NCBI RefSeq assembly: GCF_025685565.1
Contig: NZ_JAGSYE010000002.1
Coordinates: 1-64,000 of the forward strand
DNA from: Granulicella aggregans
GTDB lineage: Bacteria; Acidobacteriota; Terriglobia; Terriglobales; Acidobacteriaceae
Length of the DNA: 64,000 nucleotides
Direction of reading: 5' to 3'
Below the pieces are notes generated by a model, which ran no database searches, was not told the DNA's origin, and saw nothing but the letters and a program-made list of their open reading frames with translations. Shown one piece after another: positions 14,986 through 24,342 of this stretch. Numbering within the stretch: the first letter of the stretch is position 1; the number at the start of each line of letters is the position of its first letter. Made by a program: the position numbers and the translations under genes.

Positions 14986-15819
14986 ATGTCAGAGACAGTA
15001 ATTGCTCCGGTCGAAGCCGGAACCGTAGAAGCACCGATTGGTACAGCCACAGCAGTGGCACCGCCCGCAGCATCGGGCCGTCCTGCGAGCAGCTATGGCG
15101 CGGCACCCCATGATCCATCGAAGCCGCCCGTGAAGCGACAGATTGTATGCTTCAGCTTTTACAAGGTGATGCCTGAGTGGCGGCGTCTTCCGAAGGAGAC
15201 CAAGGCCACGCAGAAGGCGGAGTTTGCCGCCGTCATCTCCAAGTGGAACAAGCCGGGTGAGTTTCTCTCGCTGACCTACTCCACCATTGGAACCCGCGGC
15301 GATGTGGATATGTGCATCTGGTCCATTGGCTATGCCGTCGATGAGTTGAACCAGATGCGCAGCGAGTTGATGGGCACGGAGCTCGGCGGATACCTTACGT
15401 CGCCGCACAACTTCCTTGCGATGACCAAGCGCTCGCAGTACCAGATTGACCGCCCGGATGAGAGCGAAGGCGAAGGACGCGGCGCGATCCGTCCCGGCGG
15501 GCAGAAGTACATCTTCATCTACCCCTTCTGGAAGACGCGGCCCTGGTACCTTTTGTCTGCAGCTGAGCGGAAGCGACTGATGGACGAACACATTCGTATC
15601 GGCTTGATGTATCCGCGGGTGAAGCTCAATACTACGTACTCGTTCGGCATCGACGATCAGGAGTTTGTGGTGGCGTTTGAGACCAACTTCCCTGAGGACT
15701 TCCTTGACCTGGTGCAACAGCTTCGCGAGACGGAGATCAGTCTCTATACGCTCCAGGACACGCCGATCTTCAGTTGCGTCCGGCTGCCTGCTTCAGAGAT
15801 GCTGAACCGGCTGGGATAG
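14986..15819 (+). CDS. hemQ: HemQ-type coproheme decarboxylase (chlorite dismutase family)
   Basis: About 277 residues. The ATG at 14986 has AGAGGGAC upstream; a TTG at 14968 is less likely. An Ala/Pro-rich flexible N-terminus (~40 residues) precedes the double ferredoxin-like fold. KYIFIYPFWKTRPWYLL carries the tyrosine expected to become the reactive radical, and MDEHIRIGLMYP carries the proximal heme His. HemQ converts coproheme III to heme b in the coproporphyrin-dependent route. The distal Arg of true chlorite dismutases was not found, so heme synthesis is the better reading. hemD, hemC and hemA lie within 9 kb. Confidence 0.85.
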   Translation: MSETVIAPVEAGTVEAPIGTATAVAPPAASGRPASSYGAAPHDPSKPPVKRQIVCFSFYKVMPEWRRLPKETKATQKAEFAAVISKWNKPGEFLSLTYSTIGTRGDVDMCIWSIGYAVDELNQMRSELMGTELGGYLTSPHNFLAMTKRSQYQIDRPDESEGEGRGAIRPGGQKYIFIYPFWKTRPWYLLSAAERKRLMDEHIRIGLMYPRVKLNTTYSFGIDDQEFVVAFETNFPEDFLDLVQQLRETEISLYTLQDTPIFSCVRLPASEMLNRLG

Positions 15820-15828
15820 CGATGGCGA

Positions 15829-16392
15829 ATGGGTAGGCAGATACGGTTTTACCTTATGCCCGACGACGTTGACTCTCTGATAGAGAAACTGAAGAATGAG
15901 CTGGAATGCCGTTCATTTCTCGCGAGTTCAACGTCATCTTTGCCGGTTGCTGTGACATCCAGCACCCTCTCGCGCTCCTCTTCGAAATTTGGCGGCTTAA
16001 TCGGCTATGAGCGCTGTTATCTCACGCGCGACAGCACTGCACCCGAGATGCGATTCATTGAGAAGCAGGATTACTGGCTCGTTGATCCTAGCTCGGAAGC
16101 GATTGAGTTCGATGGCTGCGATTATGGTTCGCATTGGTTGTGTGAGGGACGTCTCTACTACCAAACAGACACCTTGAACAACACGGCAGACTGCTTACTT
16201 CCGAAAAGTCAGGCCTTCGTTGCATGGGCCGAGCAGATCTTCCGAGCGGCTAAGAAGCAGATGACTTGGAACAATGAGCTCAAGACTTACATAGGACGAG
16301 AGGCGGCGCAATGGGTAAGTCAAGGCGGCCAACTGGCAGATGAGCGAACGCGATCGCTCCTTCAACGAGCGGTAAGTGTGGGGTTGGTGTGA
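15829..16392 (+). CDS. Conserved-looking hypothetical protein
   Basis: A 187-residue soluble protein beginning nine bases after hemQ. It opens MGRQIRFYLMPDDVDSLIEKL, an alpha/beta start with a central region rich in Ser and then RFIEKQDYWLVDPSSEAIEF, FDGCDYGSHWLCEGRLYYQT and a helical C-terminus. The pattern (short polypeptide, Trp/Tyr-rich centre, helical end) resembles Imm/SMI1-like small proteins only loosely; the family is not recognised. It overlaps the nth GTG start by four bases (GTGA), suggesting coupled translation in a hemQ-orf-nth run. Confidence 0.6.
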   Translation: MGRQIRFYLMPDDVDSLIEKLKNELECRSFLASSTSSLPVAVTSSTLSRSSSKFGGLIGYERCYLTRDSTAPEMRFIEKQDYWLVDPSSEAIEFDGCDYGSHWLCEGRLYYQTDTLNNTADCLLPKSQAFVAWAEQIFRAAKKQMTWNNELKTYIGREAAQWVSQGGQLADERTRSLLQRAVSVGLV

Positions 16393-17192
16393 AGAAGTCG
16401 GCAGAGCTAAGTTTGACTCCACCGCAGAGGCTCAGCTTGGCGGCGCGAAAGCTCGCGATTGAGGGCGTGCCTGCTAAGAAAGCAAAGTCGATCGCCAAGT
16501 CTGAACCGGTAGCTCCAAAGGCAAACCCTGGGAAGACCAAAAAGCCGCTCGCACCGGAGCGCATCGCGGCAATTCTTGATGGACTGAGGAAGACCTATCC
16601 CGGTGTCGTTTGTGCGTTGAATCATCGCAATGCGTGGGAGCTTACGATTGCCACGATCCTCTCCGCGCAATGCACCGACGTGCGCGTGAACCTCGTCACG
16701 CCCGCGCTCTTCAAGGCTTTTCCGACACCGAAAGCGATGTCCGCCGCTTCCCTTCCCGAGCTTGAAGAGTTGATTCGGACGACGGGTTTCTTTCGCAACA
16801 AGGCGAAGTCGATTAAGGGCGCGTCTGAGGTCGTTGTGAAAGACTTCAAGGGACAGGTGCCGCAGACGATGGAAGAGATTCTGACTCTGCCCGGAGTTGC
16901 GCGCAAGACGGGCAACGTCGTGCTCGGCTCGTTCTATGGAATTGCTGTGGGCATTGTCGTAGACACACACGTGCTGCGGCTCTCAAAGCGGCTGGAGCTG
17001 ACGAAGAACACCACTCCCGAAAAGGTCGAGCAGGAACTGATGAAGGTCATTCCGCAAGACCGGTGGATTCAGTTCTCACACGAGTTGATCCATCACGGAA
17101 GGCAGATCTGCGTTGCTCGTAAGCCGCGCTGCTCGGAGTGCTCGCTCGAGCATCTCTGCAACGCCTCCGACAAGACGTGGAGTTCACACTAG
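16389..17192 (+). CDS. nth: Endonuclease III
   Basis: A 267-residue DNA glycosylase/AP lyase removing oxidised pyrimidines. An N-terminal Lys/Pro-rich extension of about 50 residues precedes the conserved core: NAWELTIATILSAQCTD, the helix-hairpin-helix LPGVARKTGNVVLG with the catalytic Lys, VVDTHVLRL with the catalytic Asp, and the 4Fe-4S loop CVARKPRCSECSLEHLC. The start GTG overlaps the previous stop. It ends four bases into the convergent hemD. The basic tail-like N-terminus is longer than in E. coli Nth and resembles organelle or actinobacterial versions. Confidence 0.93.
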   Translation: MKKSAELSLTPPQRLSLAARKLAIEGVPAKKAKSIAKSEPVAPKANPGKTKKPLAPERIAAILDGLRKTYPGVVCALNHRNAWELTIATILSAQCTDVRVNLVTPALFKAFPTPKAMSAASLPELEELIRTTGFFRNKAKSIKGASEVVVKDFKGQVPQTMEEILTLPGVARKTGNVVLGSFYGIAVGIVVDTHVLRLSKRLELTKNTTPEKVEQELMKVIPQDRWIQFSHELIHHGRQICVARKPRCSECSLEHLCNASDKTWSSH

Positions 17193-17977
17193 GGTTCCTT
17201 GAGATGTCGCGATATTGCAGCCGCAAGCGAGTCGATCGTCGGTTCATCCGCCTCGAAGGTTGGCTCGTATCCAAGTTCACGAAGAGTAGTTGAGGTGATC
17301 GGCCCAATCGAAGCCAGGGCGATTCCGTGTGGAATCTTCAGATCGATCGAGGCAAGCAGTGCCGCCAGATTTCTCGCCGTGGAGGAGCTGGTAAATGTAA
17401 TGACATCCGGATAGCAGGCACGGTCTGCGAAGATCTCTTGAAGCGCAGGCAGCGTGCCGGGGGGCGTGACATTGCGATAGGCGGTAGCGATCGTCACGGA
17501 GTGCCCCGCCGCTTCGAGGGCCGTCGGAATCACATCGCGTGCCTCTTCGGCGCGAACCAGCAGGAATCTCTGCTGGCTACCGCACTCCGCCAGCAACGCA
17601 TTAGCCAAAGACTCGGCGACGTACTCGGTTGGCACAAGCATAGGCTCGATCTCAGGCGCAAGTCGTGCCGCCGCGACCGCTTTGCCGGTCGCTGGACCGA
17701 TGACTGCAATCCGCTTCAATCGCGGCAACGCTCCGAGCTCGCGCGCTCGCGTTGAAAGAGCTTGTGCCGCATTCGCGCTGGTGAAGACGACCCAATCCAG
17801 CTTGTCATCCGGTTGATCGAGCAGCCGAATCGCGGCGTCCAACTCCTCAAATGATCGCGGCGGAACGACCTCGATCATGGGCACGAGAACCGCCTCCGCA
17901 CCGATGCGCTCGACCGCCGCAGCAAGCTCCGAGGCCTGGTGGCGCGTCCGCGTGATGAGTATCCGCGGCCGATTCAG
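17189..17977 (-). CDS. hemD: Uroporphyrinogen-III synthase, apparent CTG start
   Basis: HemD closes hydroxymethylbilane to uroporphyrinogen III. The C-terminal domain is clear (DWVVFTSANAAQALS, RIAVIGPATGKAVA, DVITFTSSSTARNLAAL, IALASIGPITSTTLRELG). The first strand of the fold, RPRILITRTRHQASELAAAV, lies upstream of the first ATG/GTG in frame. The frame back to its stop holds no ATG, GTG or TTG, but a CTG at 17977 has GGAG seven bases upstream. The CDS is therefore drawn from that CTG (262 residues); a caller using normal starts would drop the first 31 residues. It shares the hemC strand, with a GH35 gene between. Confidence 0.82.
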   Translation of the reverse strand: MNRPRILITRTRHQASELAAAVERIGAEAVLVPMIEVVPPRSFEELDAAIRLLDQPDDKLDWVVFTSANAAQALSTRARELGALPRLKRIAVIGPATGKAVAAARLAPEIEPMLVPTEYVAESLANALLAECGSQQRFLLVRAEEARDVIPTALEAAGHSVTIATAYRNVTPPGTLPALQEIFADRACYPDVITFTSSSTARNLAALLASIDLKIPHGIALASIGPITSTTLRELGYEPTFEADEPTIDSLAAAISRHLKEP

Positions 17978-18051
17978 GACCGTGCTCCGCTCGTATCGAT
18001 TCGCTTGCTCACCGTGTCACTTTACAGCAAACCGCGCGATTCGCCCGGGAG

Positions 18052-19701
18052 CTATTCGAAGCGATAGAGCTTCACCTTCTCGATATGTAGTGCACGCGGA
18101 TCGAAGCGGAAGTAGCTGCCCTGGTCGTTTTCGTCGCCGTTCAGTCGCCGCCCTGCGAGCCATGCGCCGTCGACGAAGTGCCCCTCGTCAATCGAAGCGA
18201 TGCCGACTTGCTTGTCGCCTTGCGCGAGAGGCGTGAACGAGACCCTGTAGCCTTTGCCCGCTCCCAGGAACTCCTCTGGCCCCGTCTGAACCAGAAGCCC
18301 GAAGCCCTTCTCTGCGTGGTTACCAAAGATCTCGTCCAGGCTTACGTGAACGATGTACTCGCCCATCTTGAAATCAACGGAAGAGTTCGACTTATCCAGC
18401 AGGAAACCGTGGGTCTTCGCGTGGCCATGCTGGTCGAGTCCGCTGCCTTGCACTTCAAGCAGGGTGGGAACGATCTCTGCGATTGCCGCATAGCTCGCCG
18501 TCATCGCCTCTGTTCCTGGCTTGTCCCGCTCTGGTAGAGAGTCGATCGCGAAGGGGGAGAACCCGAGGGCTGCGTGTTCGCCCGTCGCGTAGAAGATATT
18601 CTCCGCGCCGGGTTCGCCGCCGTTTGTCTCCGGCAGAAAGAGCGGATTGCCATCGCGATGATATTTGGCTGTCCATCCCGCGAAATCAGACGCGTACAGG
18701 TCGGGCGTATACATGTCGAGGGACGGGCCCTTCTGCAGGCTTCGCGCTGCCTTCCACACATCCGTCACGCGGGGTTGCGGCCCGCCGCTGGGATAGTTGC
18801 CCGGCTTGCTGCTCCCTCCGCCAAGCCACGTGTTGACGAAGAGCGGCAAGGCGTATGCCTCTTTCCCCTTCGCGGCGACTGCGTGAACGTAAGTCGCGTA
18901 GTGCCATGCCATGAAGAGCTCCTCGGCACGGTCGGCGTCGCCGAAGATCTGCGTCCATGTCCCCGAAGACTTGCTGCCGTTCTCCTCCCATAGAGCACGG
19001 AACTCGGGATCGAGCGTCTCGCGATGCGCCACGAGGTACTTCATCAGCTCGGCTGGTACCTCCGCGGCGAACTCCTTGTCGGCGATGGCCGAGTGGTCGC
19101 GGGCCGCTCCAAGGATGCCCACCTCGTTCTCCACCTGCACCATCAGGACGGTGTGCTGCTCGGCGTCCACCTCTTTGATGTGTTGCATCAGGGCGGCGAA
19201 GGCGCGGGAGTCGGCGTCGCGGGTTGCAGGGGCGAAGGTGCTGAGGATGTTCACCTCTGCCCCATTGATCACCACACGCGGGAAGCGCTTCGTGTCCTGC
19301 TTGACCCACACAGGCGGATATCCCGACATGCCGTTCTTCCACGCCGCCAGCCATAGGAAGACGATGTGCTCATGCTGCTCGCGGGCCTGCGCGATCAGAC
19401 CGTCGACGAGCGCAAAATCATAGTGACCTTCGGTAGGCTCGACTAGCTCCCAGGAGACAGGAGTCAGGACCGTATTCAGGTGCATCGCCGCCATCTGCGG
19501 CCAGATGGGCTTCATGTACTCCAGGCTGGACGAGCTGGAGTTGTGCAGCTCGCCGGCCAGCATGAAGTACGGTTTGCCGTCGACGATGAGCTGCGTCGTG
19601 GTCCCGCGCTTCTCCAGGTGGGGCATCGCCGGGGTTTGGGCAAACGATAGAGTTGAGGCTAGAAACGCACAGGAGACCAAGGCAACCGGGAAACTTCGCA
19701 T
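18052..19701 (-). CDS. Secreted GH35-like beta-galactosidase with DUF5597-type C-terminus
   Basis: A 549-residue exported glycoside hydrolase. Signal peptide (VALVSCAFLASTLSFAQ), then a TIM barrel opening KPYFMLAGELHNSS and NTVLTPVSWELVEPTEGHYDF. The acid/base region is LMVQVENEVGILG, and the nucleophile region probably PLFLPETNGG. A beta domain follows (SVDFKMGEYIVHVSLDEIF to LHIEKVKLYRF) as in DUF5597-bearing GH35 enzymes. It should release terminal beta-galactose from plant or microbial glycans, but specificity is inferred. It interrupts the usual hemC-hemD adjacency. Confidence 0.85.
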   Translation of the reverse strand: MRSFPVALVSCAFLASTLSFAQTPAMPHLEKRGTTTQLIVDGKPYFMLAGELHNSSSSSLEYMKPIWPQMAAMHLNTVLTPVSWELVEPTEGHYDFALVDGLIAQAREQHEHIVFLWLAAWKNGMSGYPPVWVKQDTKRFPRVVINGAEVNILSTFAPATRDADSRAFAALMQHIKEVDAEQHTVLMVQVENEVGILGAARDHSAIADKEFAAEVPAELMKYLVAHRETLDPEFRALWEENGSKSSGTWTQIFGDADRAEELFMAWHYATYVHAVAAKGKEAYALPLFVNTWLGGGSSKPGNYPSGGPQPRVTDVWKAARSLQKGPSLDMYTPDLYASDFAGWTAKYHRDGNPLFLPETNGGEPGAENIFYATGEHAALGFSPFAIDSLPERDKPGTEAMTASYAAIAEIVPTLLEVQGSGLDQHGHAKTHGFLLDKSNSSVDFKMGEYIVHVSLDEIFGNHAEKGFGLLVQTGPEEFLGAGKGYRVSFTPLAQGDKQVGIASIDEGHFVDGAWLAGRRLNGDENDQGSYFRFDPRALHIEKVKLYRFE

Positions 19702-19771
19702 GGTCGAACATTATGACAGCGCGGGGAAACATTTGTCAGCGGTAAACCGTTTCAGCATCGAAGTTTGGCCG

Positions 19772-20779
19772 TCACGCCACAGTCTCTGCCAGAAGCAGAT
19801 CGAGTGCGCCTCTGGCCTTGAGATCGTCTGCGATTCTTTTACCTAATGCCTCTGCGTTCGGCTGCCGTACCATCGGCTCGATCTGGTCGAGCTGCACCAT
19901 GGTCTCACCGTCGGGTGCGACCACCTGGGCATAGATGCGGTAGAAGTCGCCGGTCTGCGCGTCGCAAACGGGAGCTACGTGAATTCCCACAGGAAGCGAG
20001 CATCCGCCGCCCATCGCGTCGAGCGCGAATCTTTCTGTCTCAACACAGAAGCGCGTCTGAGGATGGTTGAAGAACTTGACCGCCCCGCGCACGAACTCGT
20101 CCCACTTTTCGTCAGGAGTGTCCGATGCGAGAAAGCCCTCGGCACGAGTCTCGATCGCCAGCGCTCCCTGGCCGGGTGCGGGACAGAGTTCGTCGGGGCA
20201 GAAGCGGTAATGGACCGACTCTGCGCGCTTCAAGCGGTCAAGGCCGGCTGCCGCTAGGACCAGCGCATCGCATTGCCCCGAAGCCAGCTTTTTCAAGCGG
20301 GTGTCGACGTTTCCACGAACTTCAACGAAGGTTACGTCTGGCCGGAGAGCAAGCAACTGAGCCTTGCGGCGAGGACTTGTGGTTCCAATGCGTCCGCCCT
20401 CAGGTAGGGTGTGCAGTCCCCAGAACTCTTCGCATACCCAGACGTCGCGAGCGTCGGCGCGTTTCGGGATGGCGACCAGCGTGAACTGCGGGGCGATCGT
20501 AGTCGGAAGATCTTTGAGCGAGTGCACCGCGAGGTCGATCCGTCCCGATTCCAGCGCTTCCTCGATCTCCTTGATGAAGATGCCCTTGCCGTCGAGGCCC
20601 GGCGGCAGAACGAACCCCGGCTGCTGCATTCGGTCGCCCGTCGTGCGGATCACTTCAAGTTCAACGGCGTAGCCGGCATCGCGCAGGGCGTAAAGGACAT
20701 GGTTCGCCTGCCAGAGAGCAAGCTGCGAACCACGAGAGCCGATTCTGATCGGCCGTTTGCTATGAAAGTCTTTCGTCAT
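19772..20779 (-). CDS. hemC: Porphobilinogen deaminase (hydroxymethylbilane synthase)
   Basis: A 335-residue enzyme joining four porphobilinogens into hydroxymethylbilane. Marks: IRIGSRGSQLALWQANHV, VHSLKDLPTT, GTTSPRRKAQLLALRPDV (substrate arginines), VRGNVDTRLKKL and the dipyrromethane-cofactor cysteine in AMGGGCSLPVGIHV. All catalytic residues are present. It starts with ATG at 20779, 45 bases beyond the stop of the lipid kinase gene, and is probably part of the same minus-strand run. Confidence 0.95.
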   Translation of the reverse strand: MTKDFHSKRPIRIGSRGSQLALWQANHVLYALRDAGYAVELEVIRTTGDRMQQPGFVLPPGLDGKGIFIKEIEEALESGRIDLAVHSLKDLPTTIAPQFTLVAIPKRADARDVWVCEEFWGLHTLPEGGRIGTTSPRRKAQLLALRPDVTFVEVRGNVDTRLKKLASGQCDALVLAAAGLDRLKRAESVHYRFCPDELCPAPGQGALAIETRAEGFLASDTPDEKWDEFVRGAVKFFNHPQTRFCVETERFALDAMGGGCSLPVGIHVAPVCDAQTGDFYRIYAQVVAPDGETMVQLDQIEPMVRQPNAEALGKRIADDLKARGALDLLLAETVA

Positions 20780-20824
20780 CTGTTCTCTAAGAATACTTGA
20801 GAGCGAGGTGCGAGACGTATCAAT

Positions 20825-21775
20825 TCAGCGAGAGGGAATGCCCGTTGGGATCAAGAGCGACAGGGCGTCCGGGACCAACCGGACGGAGATTGGAAGTCGA
20901 CCGATCCACTCTCCATCCACCTGGGCATGCACATTCGAGTGCGGACCGATCGGTTCGCAGCGGAACTCGTCGGCGTCGATGGTTCGCAGCCACGGGTTCC
21001 TCCCGTGGATTCCCAGTTGTCCTGACACGAACCATGAGGGCAACGAGATCCGCCCCGGTGGCCGCAGATAAGAGAGCCGCAGGCTTGCCGAGTGGAGCGA
21101 ACTCCCTTGCGTGAGCTTGCTGAAGAGGCCGCCGAGGTCTCCGACGCGGGCGCACATCGCGCTGACCGCGCGGTCCTCCTGCCAGCAATCGGAACCGGTC
21201 AAGCGGTAGGAGATGCGAAAGGGTGGAAAGCGGCGCGTCATGAAAAGCCGGGCAGCATGCGCGTAGTACGCCATGCGCCCCAAAGCCTGTTTCCCGGCGA
21301 GAAGGCTGTAGACCAACGCTCCGTCGGGTCCAGCGCCCGACAGTACTGAAAAGTATCTGCTCTGAAGTTCTGATCCGCCATTCCCTGCGGAGTACTCGAC
21401 TCGGCCGACCGGGATCCTTGTGGCCGGAGCACCGGCGAGTTGCGAGATAGCCCGCAGCGGATCGGGCGATAGGCCGAGGTTTCTGGCCAACGCATTTGCG
21501 GTTCCCATCGGAACGACGCCAAGGGTTATGTTGGTTCCAACCACTCCCTGCATTACCTCGTGGACGGTGCCATCCCCGCCGCACGCGAAGAGAGTGTCCG
21601 CGCCTTCGCGAACAGCCTTTGCGGCCAGAGCGGCGGCTGTGTTGGGGCCGGTCGTCTCGATGCAGTTGGCGATAGTGCCCTGACCCTCCAGCTCTCGAAT
21701 CATCGCCGGGAGGAGGGTCGCGAGATCGCGTAGTGAACCTGCCCTGGGGTTGACAATGAATGTGGCGCGGCTCAT
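20825..21775 (-). CDS. Diacylglycerol/sphingosine kinase family protein
   Basis: A 316-residue lipid kinase of the DgkB/YegS/LCB5 family. FIVNPRAGS opens the nucleotide-binding domain; FACGGDGTVHEVMQGVV is the GGDGT nucleotide signature; VVPMGTANALARNLGL is the second conserved block. The C-terminal beta-sandwich ends in VHAQVDGEWIGRLP. Substrates could be diacylglycerol, undecaprenol-type or sphingoid lipids; acidobacterial sphingolipids make the last possible, but nothing here decides it. It shares a short divergent region with ccsA. Confidence 0.88.
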   Translation of the reverse strand: MSRATFIVNPRAGSLRDLATLLPAMIRELEGQGTIANCIETTGPNTAAALAAKAVREGADTLFACGGDGTVHEVMQGVVGTNITLGVVPMGTANALARNLGLSPDPLRAISQLAGAPATRIPVGRVEYSAGNGGSELQSRYFSVLSGAGPDGALVYSLLAGKQALGRMAYYAHAARLFMTRRFPPFRISYRLTGSDCWQEDRAVSAMCARVGDLGGLFSKLTQGSSLHSASLRLSYLRPPGRISLPSWFVSGQLGIHGRNPWLRTIDADEFRCEPIGPHSNVHAQVDGEWIGRLPISVRLVPDALSLLIPTGIPSR

Positions 21776-21921
21776 GCGATCAGCTTTACACGTCGGCGAG
21801 AGCTGGGCTAGAGGGCTGCCGTCAACGCTTTCAGCCCGCGCACCGCGATATACTCAGAGTTTGGGACAGAGTGTCGCGGGAACGTGTATCGCCCTGTCAA
21901 CCGATATTGAATCATCAAGAT

Positions 21922-22725
21922 ATGTCTCTTCTCTGGCTCAAAGTCGCGGTTCTCTTGTACGGCGTTGCAGCGCTTGCGGTGCTGCCCGCCGCGCTCTACG
22001 ACCGGCCGCGCTGGCGCCACGTTGCGATCCCGCTGACGATCGCGGCCGCCTTGTTCCACTTCGTCTCGCTCGCCGAGATGCTCTACGCTGCCCACCATAG
22101 TCGGCCGGTGGAGACGCACGAACTCCAGTCCCTGCTGGCGCTGATGCTGGTCGCTGGATTTCTGGTCGTCTATCTGCGATACCGCACCGTTGCGCTGGGA
22201 ATCTTTGTTCTGCCGATAGCGTTTCTGCTCAGCGTCCTCGCGGCATTTCGGCCCGGGCAGGAGGAACTGCTACCGCTCCGCACAGGTTGGATCTTCTTGC
22301 ATATTGCTTTGCTGCTTGCGGCTTACGCGGCGCTCTTTGTCAGCCTCCTCGCTTCCCTGCTCTATCTCATACAGGAGCGCCGGTTGAAGTCCAAGGCCCC
22401 GACCATACCGTGGCTTCCACCGCTCGAAACGACAGACCAGATAGCTCTGAAGAGCCTTCTCTTCGGCCTGCCGTGCATGACCGGCGGGTTGCTCATCGGC
22501 TCTCTCGTCGCCCAGCAGACGGTAGGCGCAAGCTACTTTCTTGACCCAAAGATCCTGCTCGCCTTCGCTATGTGGGTCGCCTACTGCGCGATGATCTTCA
22601 TCCGGCGGCACTCCGGTTTGCGTGGCCGCCGGGCGGTCTATCTGTCGAGCTTCGTCTTTCTTGTCGTCATTACCGTCTGGGCCGCGAACCAGTTCTCCGC
22701 CGTCCACAGGTTCTCCGCCCCATGA
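21922..22725 (+). CDS. CcsA/HemX-type cytochrome c assembly membrane protein
   Basis: A 267-residue polytopic protein with eight hydrophobic helices, starting MSLLWLKVAVLLYGVAAL. GWIFLHIALLLAAYAALF contains a conserved periplasmic-facing His region. The CcsA core WGxWxWD motif is not obvious; its equivalent is near FAMWVAYCAMIFIRRHSGL. Placement directly before hemA with an ATGA overlap is the classic hemX-hemA arrangement, where HemX regulates or assists GluTR levels. The function could be heme handling for cytochrome c assembly. Confidence 0.85.
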   Translation: MSLLWLKVAVLLYGVAALAVLPAALYDRPRWRHVAIPLTIAAALFHFVSLAEMLYAAHHSRPVETHELQSLLALMLVAGFLVVYLRYRTVALGIFVLPIAFLLSVLAAFRPGQEELLPLRTGWIFLHIALLLAAYAALFVSLLASLLYLIQERRLKSKAPTIPWLPPLETTDQIALKSLLFGLPCMTGGLLIGSLVAQQTVGASYFLDPKILLAFAMWVAYCAMIFIRRHSGLRGRRAVYLSSFVFLVVITVWAANQFSAVHRFSAP

Positions 22726-24026
22726 GCCAGATATTGGACAACATGGATTCGAAAGGAACGGCGGTGGACGCTGCTGAGAGGCCAGCGACGCGTTCTCTTG
22801 TGCTGCTCGGCATCAATCACAATACCGCGCCGATTGAGGTGCGCGAACGTCTGTCGGTTCCTCTGACGCGGCTTGCCGACGCCACGCGATCCCTGCTTCA
22901 TCAGCCCGGCGTTCGCGAGGGATTGATCCTCTCGACCTGCAATCGGATCGAGTTGCTCACCAGTCAGGAATCGCTGCCGTCCGCACCCGATCTTCCGCGG
23001 TTTCTTGAGGAATATTTTTCCGTGCCTGCGGCTCTGCTTGCCCCGCACCTGTACGAATACCGCGAGCGCGAGGCTGTCCGGCATCTCTTCCGCGTCGCCA
23101 GTTCGCTGGACTCGATGGTGGTTGGCGAACCGCAGATCCTGGGCCAGGTGAAGGAGTCATATGGTGTCGCCCGCCAGGTGGGCGCTGTGAGCTCTTCGCT
23201 CGAAGGGCTGTTGCAACGGGCGTTTACGGTTGCCAAGAAGGTGCGGAGCGAGACTGAGATTGGATCCTCAAGTGTCTCGATCGCTTCCGTTGCGGTCGAT
23301 CTTGCGCGGAAGATCTTCGGCACGCTGCAGGGAAAGACCGTGCTCCTGGTCGGCGCGGGGAAGATGTCTTCGCTTGCAGCGCGGCACCTCATCCAGCAGG
23401 GCGCGTCAAATATCCTCGTAGCCAACCGCACGCAGGAACGCGCGGAGGCACTTGCGGTCGAGTTCCTTGGCACATCAGCCTCTACCGCCGTGTTGCCCTT
23501 CGACCAGCTCTACTCCCATGCGGATCGGGCGGACATCGTCATCACATCTACCGGCTCCGATCAGAAGATCTTCAACCGCTCGCATGGTCAGCACTTCCTC
23601 GAGCGCCGCCGCCACCGGCCAATGTTCTTTATCGACATTGCTGTACCACGCGACGTCGACCCTGCTATGAACCAGGTCGAAGGCTGTTTCGTCTACGATA
23701 TCGACGACCTGCAGCAGGTCGCGCAGTCGAACCTTGCGGATCGCGGGCGCGAGGCAGAGGCGGCCGAGTCCATCGTTGCGAGAGAGGTCGATCGCTACCA
23801 GCAACGAGTGCAGTCCCTGGATGCCGTCCCCGCTATCCTGAGCCTGCAGCAAAACGCCGAAGCAGTCCGAGCGGCGGAGCTTGCGAAGTCAGCCAAGCGT
23901 CTGGCCGGCCTCACTCCCGAGCAGCAAGCCGCAGTCGAGGCGCTGACACGCTCTCTGACCGCCAAGCTTTTGCATCCGCAGATCGTCGCCATCCGCCGCG
24001 CCAGTACAGAGACGGACGAAGATTAG
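22722..24026 (+). CDS. hemA: Glutamyl-tRNA reductase
   Basis: About 434 residues. It reduces Glu-tRNA to glutamate-1-semialdehyde, the first committed step of C5 heme synthesis. Marks: LLGINHNTAPIEVRERLS, catalytic Cys in LILSTCNRIELL, MVVGEPQILGQVKESY, the NADPH-binding VLLVGAGKMSSLAARHL, and FFIDIAVPRDVDPAM. The start at ATG 22722 overlaps the ccsA stop (ATGA); an ATG seven codons on is the alternative. The dimerisation helix at the C-terminus is complete. Confidence 0.95.
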   Translation: MSQILDNMDSKGTAVDAAERPATRSLVLLGINHNTAPIEVRERLSVPLTRLADATRSLLHQPGVREGLILSTCNRIELLTSQESLPSAPDLPRFLEEYFSVPAALLAPHLYEYREREAVRHLFRVASSLDSMVVGEPQILGQVKESYGVARQVGAVSSSLEGLLQRAFTVAKKVRSETEIGSSSVSIASVAVDLARKIFGTLQGKTVLLVGAGKMSSLAARHLIQQGASNILVANRTQERAEALAVEFLGTSASTAVLPFDQLYSHADRADIVITSTGSDQKIFNRSHGQHFLERRRHRPMFFIDIAVPRDVDPAMNQVEGCFVYDIDDLQQVAQSNLADRGREAEAAESIVAREVDRYQQRVQSLDAVPAILSLQQNAEAVRAAELAKSAKRLAGLTPEQQAAVEALTRSLTAKLLHPQIVAIRRASTETDED

Positions 24027-24029
24027 TGG

Positions 24030-24251
24030 CTACAGCCAGGCCTTCAACTGGTTCTCCACCATCGACTCGGACAGAAACATTGGCTTATCGATAATTGTGA
24101 TGTTGAGAACACCGTTCTCATAAACGTAGTGCGCCTTCACGCCCATCTTTTCAATCGTGCCTTCGTGCCCTATCAGGTTAATTCCCTGCTGTGCGGCGAT
24201 CTGTGCGGCCTTCGAATCGAACTGTTCGGGAGTCAGGGGAATCTGGATCAT
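24030..24251 (-). CDS. Small hypothetical protein
   Basis: A 73-residue acidic protein opening MIQIPLTPEQFDSKAAQIAA, with a middle strand pair (GHEGTIEKMGVKAHYVYE, VLNITIIDKP) and a C-terminal amphipathic helix SMVENQLKAWL. GGAAG lies upstream of the ATG. It ends three bases past the hemA stop, on the opposite strand. The helix-beta-beta-helix layout is regular and looks coding, but the family is not recognised. Confidence 0.6.
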   Translation of the reverse strand: MIQIPLTPEQFDSKAAQIAAQQGINLIGHEGTIEKMGVKAHYVYENGVLNITIIDKPMFLSESMVENQLKAWL

Positions 24252-24342
24252 GGGGCTTCCTTCGGGCGTGAGATGGTCTTCGTGACCTCAGTCTACCGCG
24301 TGCGATATTCTGCAAGTCTTGGATCGGTTACTGGGTTAAGAA

